The notes below the pieces were generated by a model, which saw only the letters and a program-made list of their open reading frames with translations, made no database searches and had not been told where the DNA came from. A stretch of 64,000 nt of DNA from Arthrobacter globiformis. Lineage in GTDB: Bacteria; Actinomycetota; Actinomycetes; Actinomycetales; Micrococcaceae. Position numbers and translations under genes: made by a program. Shown here one piece after another: positions 17,014-24,928 of the stretch (the stretch's first letter is position 1; each line of letters starts with the position of its first letter). The stretch lies in contig NZ_QLNP01000038.1 of NCBI RefSeq assembly GCF_003261175.1, positions 1 to 64,000 on the forward strand. Reading direction: 5' to 3'.

Positions 17014-18432
17014 TCACTTCATCAATTTCAGGATGGACCGGAGGGACGCGGCGGCCTTGGTCGCTGCGGCCTGCGGCTCAGCCCGGCCCGCTGCAACGTC
17101 GCTGACGGCTTTTGCTATTGGCAGTTCGCTCATGGCAGCAGCGGCAAGGTCGCCTTGCCCCTGGACAATCCCCCAGTGTTCCAGGTCTGCGGAGCCCTGC
17201 AGCACGGTGGAGAGAAGGTCCTTTGCGTAGACGCTGCCGAAACGCTCGGTACTTCCCGCTGCCACGGGAATGGACATCCAGGCCTCCGCGTACTCGGCCG
17301 GATTTGCAGCGCTGCCGGAGCGCACGGGAATCCGCTCCTCCGGAGCGATTGCCAGCCATTCGGCATAGCCGTCGGTCAGGAAGTACTCCACGAACCGGCG
17401 GGCAGGTTCGGTATCCGAATCAGCTGTCACGGTCCACGAAATCACCTCGCCGAAGTGCGCCGGACGCTGTCCGTCCGGCCCCTGAAGGCCGGCAACTACC
17501 CCGGTGTTCCGCGCCAGGAACAGCAGGTCTTTGCTGCATTCGGGGCAGCTGGGCCGCGCGTCGACGCGCGTGCCGGCCAGCTCATCCAGCATGTGCGTGG
17601 GCCAAATCGCCATGGCGGCCTTGCCTGCAAAGTACGCGGTCCGCACCGTATCAACGTCCTGGACGCCGGGCCTGGAGTAGTCCCTGAGCAGGTCGCGGTA
17701 GAAGGCGAGCGCCGCCACGCACTGCGGGCTGTCGAACGTGATGCGGCCCTTGGCATCGACCATCTCGCAGCCGTTGCCCTGCGCAATGTGCTCAAAGGAC
17801 TGCTGCGTGAAAGCCTGGCCGGTCTTGTTGGCCGCGACAATGCCCGCCAGTTCCGGAGAGTTCAGCTTCCTGGCCGCGGCAACAATGTCCGCGTACGTCC
17901 GGGGCGCCTTCAATCCAGCCGCGACGAAGAGGTCCTTGCGGTAATAGATCAGCTGCTGCCAGGCGGAGCCGGGAAGGGCCAGCTGGTGGCCGTTTTCGCG
18001 GGTCAGTTCGAGTGCCCGGGCGGTCCACGTTTGTTCCCCGAGGCTTTGCACTATGTCCGCGTTTGTCTTGTAGTTGATGTGGCCGGCCGCCGCCATGGTC
18101 CGGACCTGCCCCAGCGACAGGGAAGCCATCACGTCGGGAAGGTCTCCTGAGGCGGCTGAGGACGTCAAGACCTGGTTGAAGCGGTGCGGGGGCACACCCA
18201 CAAGGTCAGCCTTGATGCCTGTGGCCGAGGTGAAATCCTCGATGACGACCCGAAGCTTGGCCATGCGGTCCGGCAACGTCTCGGTGGTCCAGACCGTGAT
18301 GTTGTGGTGGTCGGTGTCCGGGCTGGGCGCGGGTGGTTGACCGTTGCCGGACGTGCACGCCACTAAGAAGGCCGCCGCCAAGGACACCGCCGCTAGAACG
18401 CCCGCCCTGACGTGGCTTCTGGTCCTATTCAC
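17014..18432 (-). CDS. ABC sugar-type solute-binding lipoprotein (orphan)
   Basis: 472 residues from GTG; AGGAG lies six bases before it. The signal peptide ends in the lipobox FLVAC. NITVWTTETLPDRMAKL, DFTSATGIKADLV and LPDVMASLSLGQV, then PGSAWQQLIYYRKDLFVAAG and YFAGKAAMAIWPT, are typical of extracellular binding proteins for oligosaccharides or glycerol phosphate (family 1). No permease or ATPase gene is nearby, so its transporter must be elsewhere. It has a possible long leader of about 316 nt. Confidence 0.88.
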   Translation of the reverse strand: MNRTRSHVRAGVLAAVSLAAAFLVACTSGNGQPPAPSPDTDHHNITVWTTETLPDRMAKLRVVIEDFTSATGIKADLVGVPPHRFNQVLTSSAASGDLPDVMASLSLGQVRTMAAAGHINYKTNADIVQSLGEQTWTARALELTRENGHQLALPGSAWQQLIYYRKDLFVAAGLKAPRTYADIVAAARKLNSPELAGIVAANKTGQAFTQQSFEHIAQGNGCEMVDAKGRITFDSPQCVAALAFYRDLLRDYSRPGVQDVDTVRTAYFAGKAAMAIWPTHMLDELAGTRVDARPSCPECSKDLLFLARNTGVVAGLQGPDGQRPAHFGEVISWTVTADSDTEPARRFVEYFLTDGYAEWLAIAPEERIPVRSGSAANPAEYAEAWMSIPVAAGSTERFGSVYAKDLLSTVLQGSADLEHWGIVQGQGDLAAAAMSELPIAKAVSDVAAGRAEPQAAATKAAASLRSILKLMK

Positions 18433-18748
18433 CTGGCGCTCCTGCCAAACGGTGCCGCAGTATGAATGCACGCCGGGCGACGAACCCCCGCGCACCACTA
18501 AGAGACCTGTAGTAAAAGCGTATCCAATTGCTCCCCGACTGTCAGTAGGGCCGGGGCTTCCGCGACGCTCAGCGCACATGAAGGGACGGCCCCCGCTCTG
18601 TGAGCCGGAGACCGCCCGCGAGAGGATCCGGATGCTGCTGCCGTGCGCTATTTGGCGCGGTGGCGTGCTCCCGGGCTAACCGCCCTTCTGGCAGCCGATT
18701 TGAAGCCCCGTGTCCTCCCGTTCACCGCCAGCCGCATCGGCTGGCGGT
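18433..18748 (-). promoter_or_regulatory. Putative 316-nt 5' leader of the binding-protein gene
   Basis: No gene is convincing in this stretch. If the promoter at 18755-18783 is used, the RNA would start at about 18748 with a 10-bp stem: ACCGCCAGCC pairs with GGCTGGCGGT around a 5-base loop. The leader would run to the GTG at 18432. Long structured leaders ahead of solute-binding genes are known in Actinobacteria (the actino-ugpB motif), but I cannot confirm a match. A shorter transcript from a CTGACA-containing promoter near 18541 is an alternative. Confidence 0.3.
18724..18748. repeat. Perfect 10-bp stem-loop
   Basis: ACCGCCAGCC, loop GCATC, GGCTGGCGGT. On the plus strand TAGCTGTTTTATA follows, which looks like a terminator tail, but no rightward gene ends here. 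On the minus strand it would be the very 5' end of the leader. Confidence 0.6.
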
Positions 18749-18754
18749 AGCTGT

Positions 18755-18783
18755 TTTATAGCACCCCGTCCTTCACGCCACAA
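18755..18783 (-). promoter_or_regulatory. Candidate promoter reading toward the binding-protein gene
   Basis: TTGTGG (-35), 17 bases, TATAAA (-10), read leftward. The -10 box is strong for a GC-rich genome and the -35 box is weak. It is placed so that transcription starts at the hairpin at 18748. Confidence 0.35.
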
Positions 18784-18988
18784 GGGTTCGGCCGCGGATT
18801 TTTTCCTTGCGGATACCCGGCCGCTGGGGCAGGGTTTCAGGGCGAACGACGGCGGCCGGCCGGCTGTTCCGGCGGCCTCTCCGCCGGCTGGGGGTGCTAT
18901 TGCTCGGCCCGGCTGGACGGGAGTATTTTAAGCGTGGGATTGAGCTCAAGCAGCAGGGCACCGATGCCCCCTTAACAGGAGCACGTCA
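18784..18988. other. Intergenic region without recognisable gene
   Basis: About 200 bp of GC-rich sequence between the two divergent genes. Short open frames occur here but have no ribosome site and no coding pattern. It must hold the promoter of the 18989 gene; I do not see a clear one. ACAGGAG just before 18989 is that gene's ribosome site. Confidence 0.5.
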
Positions 18989-19411
18989 ATGACGACCATC
19001 TCCAACGCCCAACTGCCCGGCGAAGCGCAGCGTCCCTCCGGCGACCCCTTGTGGTGTTCCGAGTGCCAGACGGATGAACACCTGATCGTCGAATCGATCG
19101 AGGCCCTTCATCCCCCTCAGGACGGCTTGGTGGACGTCTCCTACACGTGCGTCGAATGCGACCACTTCTACGCACACCCGGCCGGCGTCCACGACGTGGC
19201 AGGTGTGCTGAACCGTCACGGCCAGGTGCTGGGGGTGCTGCAATTTGGCGGCGAATACTTCCACTGCGGCGCGCCGATGACTTCGGTCAGTTCGGGAACC
19301 AGCAGCATCTTCGGCTCGGAGCTGGGCCGGCACCGCACCATCCACGACGTGCATCTGCCCACCCGGCTGCTGCACTGCGCCTGCGGGTTCCAGATGGAAG
19401 TGCCGGACTGA
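18989..19411 (+). CDS. Cysteine-rich, zinc-ribbon-like protein
   Basis: 140 residues. WCSECQTD and YTCVECDHFYAH give two C-x-x-C pairs spaced as in a zinc ribbon (about 23-56). EYFHCGAPM and LLHCACGFQMEV add further Cys near the C-terminus. It is soluble, with no signal. Zn binding or a redox role is likely from the cysteines alone; I do not recognise a named family. A CBS gene follows 87 bp downstream on the same strand. Confidence 0.75.
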   Translation: MTTISNAQLPGEAQRPSGDPLWCSECQTDEHLIVESIEALHPPQDGLVDVSYTCVECDHFYAHPAGVHDVAGVLNRHGQVLGVLQFGGEYFHCGAPMTSVSSGTSSIFGSELGRHRTIHDVHLPTRLLHCACGFQMEVPD

Positions 19412-19498
19412 ACAAGGACCCGCACTGACCGGAAGAGGTCGGCAGGGAGCGGCGGCAGCCCGCCGTCGTACTAGCTACGAAGGTGAGGAGAACGGCAA

Positions 19499-19915
19499 AT
19501 GTCCATCCTGGCACGCGACATCATGACCGGCGGGGCGGAGTGCATCGGCGCCAACGAAACCCTGGAGCAGGCGGCCAGGAAGATGAAGGACCTCGATGTT
19601 GGTTCCCTCCCGATCTGCGGCGAAGACAACCGGCTCAAGGGCATGCTGACCGACCGGGACATCGTGGTCCGATGCCTGGCTGAAGGCGGCGACCCCAAGA
19701 GCACCAAGGCAGGCGATCTCGCCGAGGGCAAGCCCGTGACCATCGGCGCCGACGACACAGTCGAGGAAGCCATCAGGACCATGCAGCAGCACCAGGTGCG
19801 CAGGCTGCCGGTCATCGACGGACACGAGCTGGTCGGAATGCTCAGCCAGGCCGATATTGCCAGGAACTACCCTGAGGACCGGGTGGGCGAACTGGTGGAG
19901 TTCATCTCCTACTGA
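19499..19915 (+). CDS. Two-CBS-domain protein
   Basis: 138 residues forming one Bateman module. CBS 1 is about 8-60 (DIMTGGAECIGANETLEQAA, MLTDRDIVVR) and CBS 2 about 70-130 (KPVTIGADDTVEEAIRTMQ, VRRLPVIDGHELVGMLSQAD). Such proteins bind adenosyl ligands and are often induced in hypoxia or stress in Actinobacteria. The ribosome site is GGTGAGGAG. Its end overlaps the convergent FRG gene by 7 bases. Confidence 0.93.
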   Translation: MSILARDIMTGGAECIGANETLEQAARKMKDLDVGSLPICGEDNRLKGMLTDRDIVVRCLAEGGDPKSTKAGDLAEGKPVTIGADDTVEEAIRTMQQHQVRRLPVIDGHELVGMLSQADIARNYPEDRVGELVEFISY

Positions 19916-20838
19916 GCGCCGGACCGGGTGTCGGGCTGCCCACCGCCGGAATCGGGCTGCCCGTCGCCCCTGTCAGCAGGCTCGGGTTCGGCAGGCTCGG
20001 TGGGCGAAATCTGGGCGTCCGGGTACACCTGCTCGGGGCGGTCGCCGTAATAGCGGGCGAGCCAGCGGCACAGCCCGTCGAGGCCGGGAAACAGCACACG
20101 TTCGGTGACGTTTGCTTGGTCCAGGTGGTTCCGGATGGCCCATTTCAACTCAGCCGGAAACACCACCTTGCGGTACAGCTCCGGATGCTCCGCCAGCCAG
20201 TCCGCCAGCGAAGCCTCCGGATCCGTCATGATCGAGAACACGGCGGACTGGTTGACGATCCGGTCATCCAGTGACGGAGGTTCAAAGAACAGCGGGACGC
20301 CACCGCCGTCGTCGGACCTGTATTCATCGAAGCCTTCCAGCGACTCAGCGGCAGAGGTGAGGATCTCGGTGGTGAACAGGCCGTGGCCCAGCGGCTCCAC
20401 ATGGGTCCGCAGGCCCGACGGCAGCAGCTCGTGCGCCGCCACGTAGTCCACGCACCAAACCACACCGGGCCGCCCGTAGCCCCGCGGGTTCGAGGTGGCG
20501 AAGTGGAGTGCGACGTACGGCGAGAACGTCCAGTCGAGCAGGCGGGTGGGAAGTCCGTGGTGCTGCGCGACGCTCAGCCAGTTCCAGAGCGAATCGCCGG
20601 GCGTGGCATTCCGGTGGGCGTACTTCTTGAAGTTGCGGAGCAGGTGCTGCTCCAAGCCGCCGGCGGCTTCAGCCTGCAGCCTCGCGAGGCCGGTTTCCAG
20701 CGGGTAGTCGTCCGAGGAGAGGCCGCGGTAGGCGATGTTGATGCGGTACTTGGCCTCCGACGGCTGCCACTGGTCCTGGGTCAGGGCAAAGACCAGCTCC
20801 TGAAGATCTCCAACTTGGACTTCCTGCCCGTTTCCCAC
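19909..20838 (-). CDS. FRG-domain protein
   Basis: 309 residues from GTG. IAYRGLSSDDYPLETGL contains the (F/Y)RG motif, and LSVAQHHGLPTRLLDWTFSP with VALHFATSN is the conserved FRG core (about 30-130). FRG-domain proteins occur near mobile elements and in suspected defence contexts; the fold is thought to be ADP-ribosyltransferase-like. No toxin-antitoxin or defence partner is adjacent. The C-terminal 45 residues are Pro/Glu/Asp/Gly rich and disordered. Confidence 0.85.
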   Translation of the reverse strand: MGNGQEVQVGDLQELVFALTQDQWQPSEAKYRINIAYRGLSSDDYPLETGLARLQAEAAGGLEQHLLRNFKKYAHRNATPGDSLWNWLSVAQHHGLPTRLLDWTFSPYVALHFATSNPRGYGRPGVVWCVDYVAAHELLPSGLRTHVEPLGHGLFTTEILTSAAESLEGFDEYRSDDGGGVPLFFEPPSLDDRIVNQSAVFSIMTDPEASLADWLAEHPELYRKVVFPAELKWAIRNHLDQANVTERVLFPGLDGLCRWLARYYGDRPEQVYPDAQISPTEPAEPEPADRGDGQPDSGGGQPDTRSGAQ

Positions 20839-20895
20839 AGAACCGCCTTTTGGACTGGCACCAACACGAGTTGCGCCGGGTACTTATCTTCAGAT

Positions 20896-20911
20896 ACTAA
20901 TCATGCTTACT
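20896..20911. promoter_or_regulatory. Near-palindrome of AGTAAGCATGCTTACT type, site 1
   Basis: ACTAATCATGCTTACT, 37 bp before the 20949 start. TATATT immediately overlaps its right end and could be a -10 box, so a protein bound here would block or position polymerase. Confidence 0.5.
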
Positions 20912-20948
20912 ATATTCATGCCAGCATTGGACAACCGCAGGAGAATTT

Positions 20949-21317
20949 ATGCGCAGAGCGCTTGCCACTTTCACCGCCGTACTTGCCCTTGCCGGTGCCG
21001 GACTATCGCTCGCGGCGCCGTCGTATGCAGGGCCATCAGCTACGGCCGCAACAGCGGCTGTCCACGCTGGGGCAGTTCAAGCTGTCCCGGTCCAGACGGG
21101 AACGTCCGATGCCGCCGGAACGCCGGCGCCCACCGGAACATCGTCCCCGTCCGCAACCCCGTCGGAGCCTCCGGCCAACCCAGGCACAGGAGAACCGGCC
21201 GAATCGGAAGCCAACCGCCTCAACTACGCCCCGTACGTCATCGCGGCGGTGTTGATTGTCACCCTGATCGTCATCTTTGTCTGGCGACGCCGCCGCGGGA
21301 ACAAAACCGTGGTCTAA
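20949..21317 (+). CDS. Secreted, membrane-tethered Ala/Pro/Thr-rich protein
   Basis: 122 residues. The signal peptide (MRRALATFTAVLALAGAGLS ... SYA) is followed by a low-complexity Ala/Thr/Pro/Ser stalk, then a C-terminal membrane helix (YVIAAVLIVTLIVIFVW) with a basic stop (RRRRGNK). The topology is outside stalk, helix, short cytoplasmic tail. No sortase motif is present. The start follows CAGGAGAATTT. Confidence 0.75.
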   Translation: MRRALATFTAVLALAGAGLSLAAPSYAGPSATAATAAVHAGAVQAVPVQTGTSDAAGTPAPTGTSSPSATPSEPPANPGTGEPAESEANRLNYAPYVIAAVLIVTLIVIFVWRRRRGNKTVV

Positions 21318-21395
21318 GCGCCGCCGAGAACGGGCTTCCATAACAGGGCACATCAGAGTAGCCGTTTCACCACTTCCAATTAAGGAGTAGGCGCC

Positions 21396-21860
21396 ATGAC
21401 CACCATGGACAGCGCGGCCGGTGCAAGGTCCCGGCTGCAAAGGGCCGCCCAGGCCGTCGGAGCAGTATTCCTGCTCGTCGGCATCCTCGGCTTCATTCCC
21501 GGCATCACGTCGAACTACCCGTCGCTGGGAATGGCCGGACCCGCCTCCGAAGCCATGCTCCTGGGCGTCTTCCAGGTATCCATCCTGCACAACATCGTCC
21601 ACCTGCTCTTCGGCGTTGCCGGCCTGCTCATGGCCCGGACGCCGGGACAGGCAAAGAACTACCTGCTTTACGGCGGGGCCATCTATCTCGTCCTGTGGCT
21701 GTATGGCCTGCTGATCGGCCACGACACCGCAGCAAACTTCGTTCCGGTCAACATGGCTGACAACTGGCTGCACTTCCTGCTGGGCGTCGGCATGATCGGA
21801 CTGGCCCTGCTGCTCTCCCGCAACACGCGGAGGGTCCACGGTCCCGCCACGGGCCATTAA
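21396..21860 (+). CDS. DUF4383 membrane protein
   Basis: 154 residues with four helices. GAVFLLVGILGFIPGIT, LGVFQVSILHNIVHLLFGVA and NWLHFLLGVGMIGLALLL are the hallmarks of DUF4383, with conserved His residues in helices 2 and 4. The ribosome site is AAGGAGTAGGCGCC. It is common in actinobacterial stress islands; function unknown. Confidence 0.9.
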   Translation: MTTMDSAAGARSRLQRAAQAVGAVFLLVGILGFIPGITSNYPSLGMAGPASEAMLLGVFQVSILHNIVHLLFGVAGLLMARTPGQAKNYLLYGGAIYLVLWLYGLLIGHDTAANFVPVNMADNWLHFLLGVGMIGLALLLSRNTRRVHGPATGH

Positions 21861-21874
21861 TCAGTAAACCTTTT

Positions 21875-21947
21875 GCGGGGGTGCCGCAGGCGCTATCCTG
21901 ATGCCGTCGGTTCTGTGAACCGCTCACGGTGTTGCCGGCACCCCCGC
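21875..21947 (+). promoter_or_regulatory. Nested inverted repeats in front of ctaD
   Basis: A 12-base arm GCGGGGGTGCCG (21875-21886) pairs with CGGCACCCCCGC (21936-21947). Inside it CGGTTC-TGT-GAACCG (21908-21922) forms a second perfect hairpin. If transcribed this is a compact folded leader 43 nt before the ATG. A promoter (TTTTGC, 17 bases, TATCCT at 21894) could lie inside it, in which case the repeat is DNA-level. Confidence 0.45.
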
Positions 21948-21990
21948 ACCAAACGGGGCGATGAAGCGCGATGCCGGGGAGTGGCAGAAG

Positions 21991-23736
21991 ATGACCGCAT
22001 ATCAGCAACCAGCCAGCACCACTGAGGCTCCTCGCGTGGTGCCCCGCCGAAAAGGCAACATGGTGGTCAAGTGGATCACCTCCACCGACCACAAGACGAT
22101 CGGGTACATGTACCTGATCGCTTCTTTCGTGTTTTTCTGCCTTGGCGGCGTGATGGCTTTGATCATCCGCGCCGAACTCTTCGAACCCGGCATGCAGGTA
22201 CTGGTGACGAAGGAGCAGTACAACCAGATGTTCACCATGCATGGCACGGTGATGCTCCTGATGTTCGCCACCCCGCTGTTCGCCGGGTTCACCAACGTGA
22301 TCATGCCGCTGCAGATCGGCGCACCGGACGTCGCGTTCCCCCGGCTGAACGCGCTGGCCTTCTGGTTCTTCCTGTTCGGCTCCACCATTGCGGTGTCCGG
22401 CTTCATCACCCCGCAGGGGTCCGCCTCCTTTGGCTGGACGGCGTACGCGCCGCTTAACAACACCACGTTTACACCGGGCGTTGGCGGTGATCTGTGGGTC
22501 TTCGGCCTGGCCTTGTCCGGCTTCGGGACCATCTTGGGTGCGGTCAATTTCATCACCACCATCATCTGCATGCGCGCTCCCGGCATGACCATGTGGCGGA
22601 TGCCAATCTTCACCTGGAACACCTTCATCACCTCGGTCCTGGTGATCATGGCCTTCCCGCCGCTGGCCGCCGCGCTGTTCGGCGTAGGTGCGGACCGCCG
22701 CTTCGGCGCTCACATCTACGACCCCGAGAACGGCGGGGCGTTGTTGTGGCAGCACTTGTTCTGGTTCTTCGGGCACCCCGAGGTATACATCATCGCGCTG
22801 CCGTTCTTCGGCATCGTCTCCGAAATCTTCCCGGTCTTCAGCCGCAAGCCGATCTTCGGCTACAAGGGCCTGGTCTACGCAACCATCGCCATCGCGGCCT
22901 TGTCCGCCACGGTCTGGGCGCACCATATGTACGTCACCGGTTCCGTGCTGCTGCCGTTCTTTGCCCTCATGACCATGTTCATCGCGGTCCCCACGGGCGT
23001 GAAGTTCTTTAACTGGATCGGCACGCTATGGGGCGGCTCGCTGACGTTCGAGACACCGATGCTGTGGAGCATTGGCTTCCTCATTACGTTCCTGTTCGGC
23101 GGCCTGACGGGCATCATCCTGGCGTCCCCGCCGCTGGACTTCCACGTCTCCGACTCCTACTTTGTGGTGGCGCACTTCCACTATGTGGTGTTCGGGACGG
23201 TAGTGTTCGCGATGTTCGCCGGCTTCTACTTCTGGTGGCCGAAGTGGACGGGCAAGATGCTCAACGAGCGCCTTGGCAAGATCCACTTCTGGATGCTCCT
23301 CGTGGGCTTCCATGGCACCTTCCTGATCCAGCACTGGCTCGGCGTTGAAGGCATGCCCCGCCGCTACGCCGACTACATGCCTCAGGACAACTTCACGGCG
23401 ATGAACCAGTTCTCGACTTTTGGCTCCTTCCTTCTGGGCGCGTCGCTGATTCCGTTCTTCTGGAACGTCTTCATCACCGCCCGGAGCCGGGAAAAAGTGG
23501 AAGTCGACGATCCGTGGGGCTTCGGCGCCTCGCTGGAATGGGCCACGTCCTGCCCGCCGCCGCGGCACAACTTCACGTCCCTGCCGCGCATCCGCTCCGA
23601 ACGTCCCGCCCTGGACCTGCACCATCCCGAGCTGCGCGTTCGCGAGCACGACGCCGTGCACTCCCCTGTGGCTGACGCTCTTGGTGCTGCAGACATCGGC
23701 GAGCGCGACGTGAAGAACCCGAACCCGGACGTCTGA
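21991..23736 (+). CDS. ctaD: Cytochrome c oxidase subunit I
   Basis: 581 residues from ATG 21991 (GGGAG upstream); an ATG ten codons earlier is possible. There are twelve membrane helices. [15 protein letters not shown] carries the low-spin heme His. [19 protein letters not shown] has the CuB His and the cross-linked Tyr, WAHHMYVTG the two other CuB His, and [11 protein letters not shown] the heme a3 and a His. It is the catalytic subunit of an aa3-type oxidase. Subunits II, III and IV are not nearby, so this is a detached gene or a second copy. Confidence 0.95.
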   Translation: MTAYQQPASTTEAPRVVPRRKGNMVVKWITSTDHKTIGYMYLIASFVFFCLGGVMALIIRAELFEPGMQVLVTKEQYNQMFTMHGTVMLLMFATPLFAGFTNVIMPLQIGAPDVAFPRLNALAFWFFLFGSTIAVSGFITPQGSASFGWTAYAPLNNTTFTPGVGGDLWVFGLALSGFGTILGAVNFITTIICMRAPGMTMWRMPIFTWNTFITSVLVIMAFPPLAAALFGVGADRRFGAHIYDPENGGALLWQHLFWFFGHPEVYIIALPFFGIVSEIFPVFSRKPIFGYKGLVYATIAIAALSATVWAHHMYVTGSVLLPFFALMTMFIAVPTGVKFFNWIGTLWGGSLTFETPMLWSIGFLITFLFGGLTGIILASPPLDFHVSDSYFVVAHFHYVVFGTVVFAMFAGFYFWWPKWTGKMLNERLGKIHFWMLLVGFHGTFLIQHWLGVEGMPRRYADYMPQDNFTAMNQFSTFGSFLLGASLIPFFWNVFITARSREKVEVDDPWGFGASLEWATSCPPPRHNFTSLPRIRSERPALDLHHPELRVREHDAVHSPVADALGAADIGERDVKNPNPDV

Positions 23737-23793
23737 CTCGGCGGCTCCTGGCATTCTGGCCAGCCGTTGGGGAAGCACCTTCCGGCACAAACT

Positions 23794-23832
23794 GAGGCCC
23801 CGGACTCCTTGGGGAATCCGGGGCCTCGCTGT
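23794..23832 (+). terminator. Rho-independent terminator of ctaD
   Basis: GAGGCCCCGGA and TCCGGGGCCTC are perfect 11-base arms around CTCCTTGGGGAA. A T-containing tail follows. It lies 58 bp after the ctaD stop. Confidence 0.8.
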
Positions 23833-23913
23833 GCCTTTACGTAGCTGTGTTCAGTTCAGGTGGCTGTGTTTAGGGATGCGCAACTGTAGTGAGTTCAGCT
23901 AACTTGCGGCGGT

Positions 23914-24252
23914 TCAAGCGGCCGCCGCGACCGGGAAGCGGCCCGCCCCGGCGCCCATACCGCCGTCGGCCGGGGCCAGGACGCGGACGTTGCATTCGGA
24001 CTGCTGCGGATCAATGGAACGCGGCAGGTGGTGGGTCTTGGAGCATTCCCGCAGCTGTTCAAGTGCGACGGGTTCGACCCGGGCGTGGCTGACATCGACG
24101 ACGAGCTGCAGGCCCTGACGGAGGTGGTTGGCGCGCTTCATAACGACGTAAAGAGCTTGGATGCTTTGGGCGGTTACATGTCCCTGGGCGGCGACCTGAG
24201 CCTCACCGCAGTCAAGGTCCACGCGGACCAGTACCTTGAGCTTCTGGTTCAA
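23914..24252 (-). CDS. Small STAS-like protein
   Basis: 112 residues from TTG 24252, chosen because AGGGGAGA lies just in front of it; an ATG five codons earlier has no ribosome site. LVRVDLDCGEAQVAAQGHVT and LQLVVDVSHARVEPVALEQL alternate strand and helix like STAS/SpoIIAA domains, and IDPQQSECNVRVLAP is a last strand. I assign the fold tentatively and no function. The C-terminus is Ala/Gly rich. Confidence 0.6.
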   Translation of the reverse strand: MNQKLKVLVRVDLDCGEAQVAAQGHVTAQSIQALYVVMKRANHLRQGLQLVVDVSHARVEPVALEQLRECSKTHHLPRSIDPQQSECNVRVLAPADGGMGAGAGRFPVAAAA

Positions 24253-24571
24253 AACTTCTCCCCTCATGCGCGGCCGCGACGCTGCGACCGGATCTAACCC
24301 TAGCCTGCATGTGACTCAGGTAACAGGAAAATCCTGAATGTTGCGGAAATGGGACATTTCCGCGCCGCTCAGCATGCGGCCGACGCAGTTGGGTCCATGA
24401 CAGGCGAATGGTCCGGCGAGGCGGGAATTCCCGCCTCGCCGGACCGTTTGCGTGTCCCCGGGTGTTTTGCGCGCCCCCAGCCGTTCTGCGCTTCCCCCGG
24501 CCGTGCCGCCGGGCTTCCTCACGTGCTCGACGACGGCGGACGGCCGGGCGGGCAGCTAACTGCAGGTCGGG
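24253..24571. other. Intergenic stretch with one long palindrome
   Basis: No gene is supported between the two leftward genes. The only clear feature is the 36-bp perfect palindrome at 24410-24445. Promoter elements for the 24252 gene are not obvious. Confidence 0.5.
24410..24445. terminator. 36-bp perfect palindrome, probable terminator
   Basis: GGTCCGGCGAGGCGGG, AATT, CCCGCCTCGCCGGACC: a 16-bp stem with a 4-base loop. It is downstream of the leftward 24572-24754 gene. Flanking T-runs are weak on both sides, so it could act as a stop for transcription in either direction. Confidence 0.5.
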
Positions 24572-24754
24572 CTAACTCCGGGTCGGGTCGGGGCGCAGCG
24601 GCTCGGGCCCGGGGTCCGGCACCGGAAGCGGGCCGGGCGGCTCCGGCGTGGGAATGGGGTTCGGAGGTGCGGGACGGGACGGGTCCGGCCGCATCGGATC
24701 CGGTCCGGGCTCGGGCGGGAACGGCTCTGGTTCGTGCACTGGCGGGATGGTCAT
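24572..24754 (-). CDS. 60-residue proline-rich protein
   Basis: MTIPPVHEPEPFPPEPGPDP begins a protein made almost wholly of Pro, Asp, Glu, Arg and Gly in PxPxP spacing. GAGGGGGAAGC precedes the ATG, a strong ribosome site. It has no signal or membrane helix. It is probably disordered; similar short proline-rich proteins are scattered in Arthrobacter genomes (from memory). Antisense frames here are longer but lack coding signals. Confidence 0.65.
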   Translation of the reverse strand: MTIPPVHEPEPFPPEPGPDPMRPDPSRPAPPNPIPTPEPPGPLPVPDPGPEPLRPDPTRS

Positions 24755-24928
24755 GCTTCCCCCTCAAAGGCTTGTGTGGGTTCCTTATTGCTGACGCGAG
24801 TTCAGGATACGCCGGGCGCCGGAGCGGGGACAGGGCCCGGCAGGCATGCGGGGAGCGCCAAAAGGGCAGCCTCTCCCCCGGTAGCGAACGGCGGCCCAAA
24901 TGTCAGAGCGGCTCTATATATTGAGGAA

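Noticed and set aside
18724-18748. Hairpin followed by TTTT as a rightward terminator
   Set aside because: No rightward gene ends within 1.7 kb upstream. The leftward 5' leader reading explains it better, though not certainly.
18710-18931. Rightward 73-codon frame
   Set aside because: Low-complexity translation, no ribosome site, and it runs through the hairpin and the putative promoter.
24349-24924. Rightward 191-codon frame
   Set aside because: Runs across the 36-bp palindrome and is antisense to the proline-rich gene; composition is that of a shadow frame.
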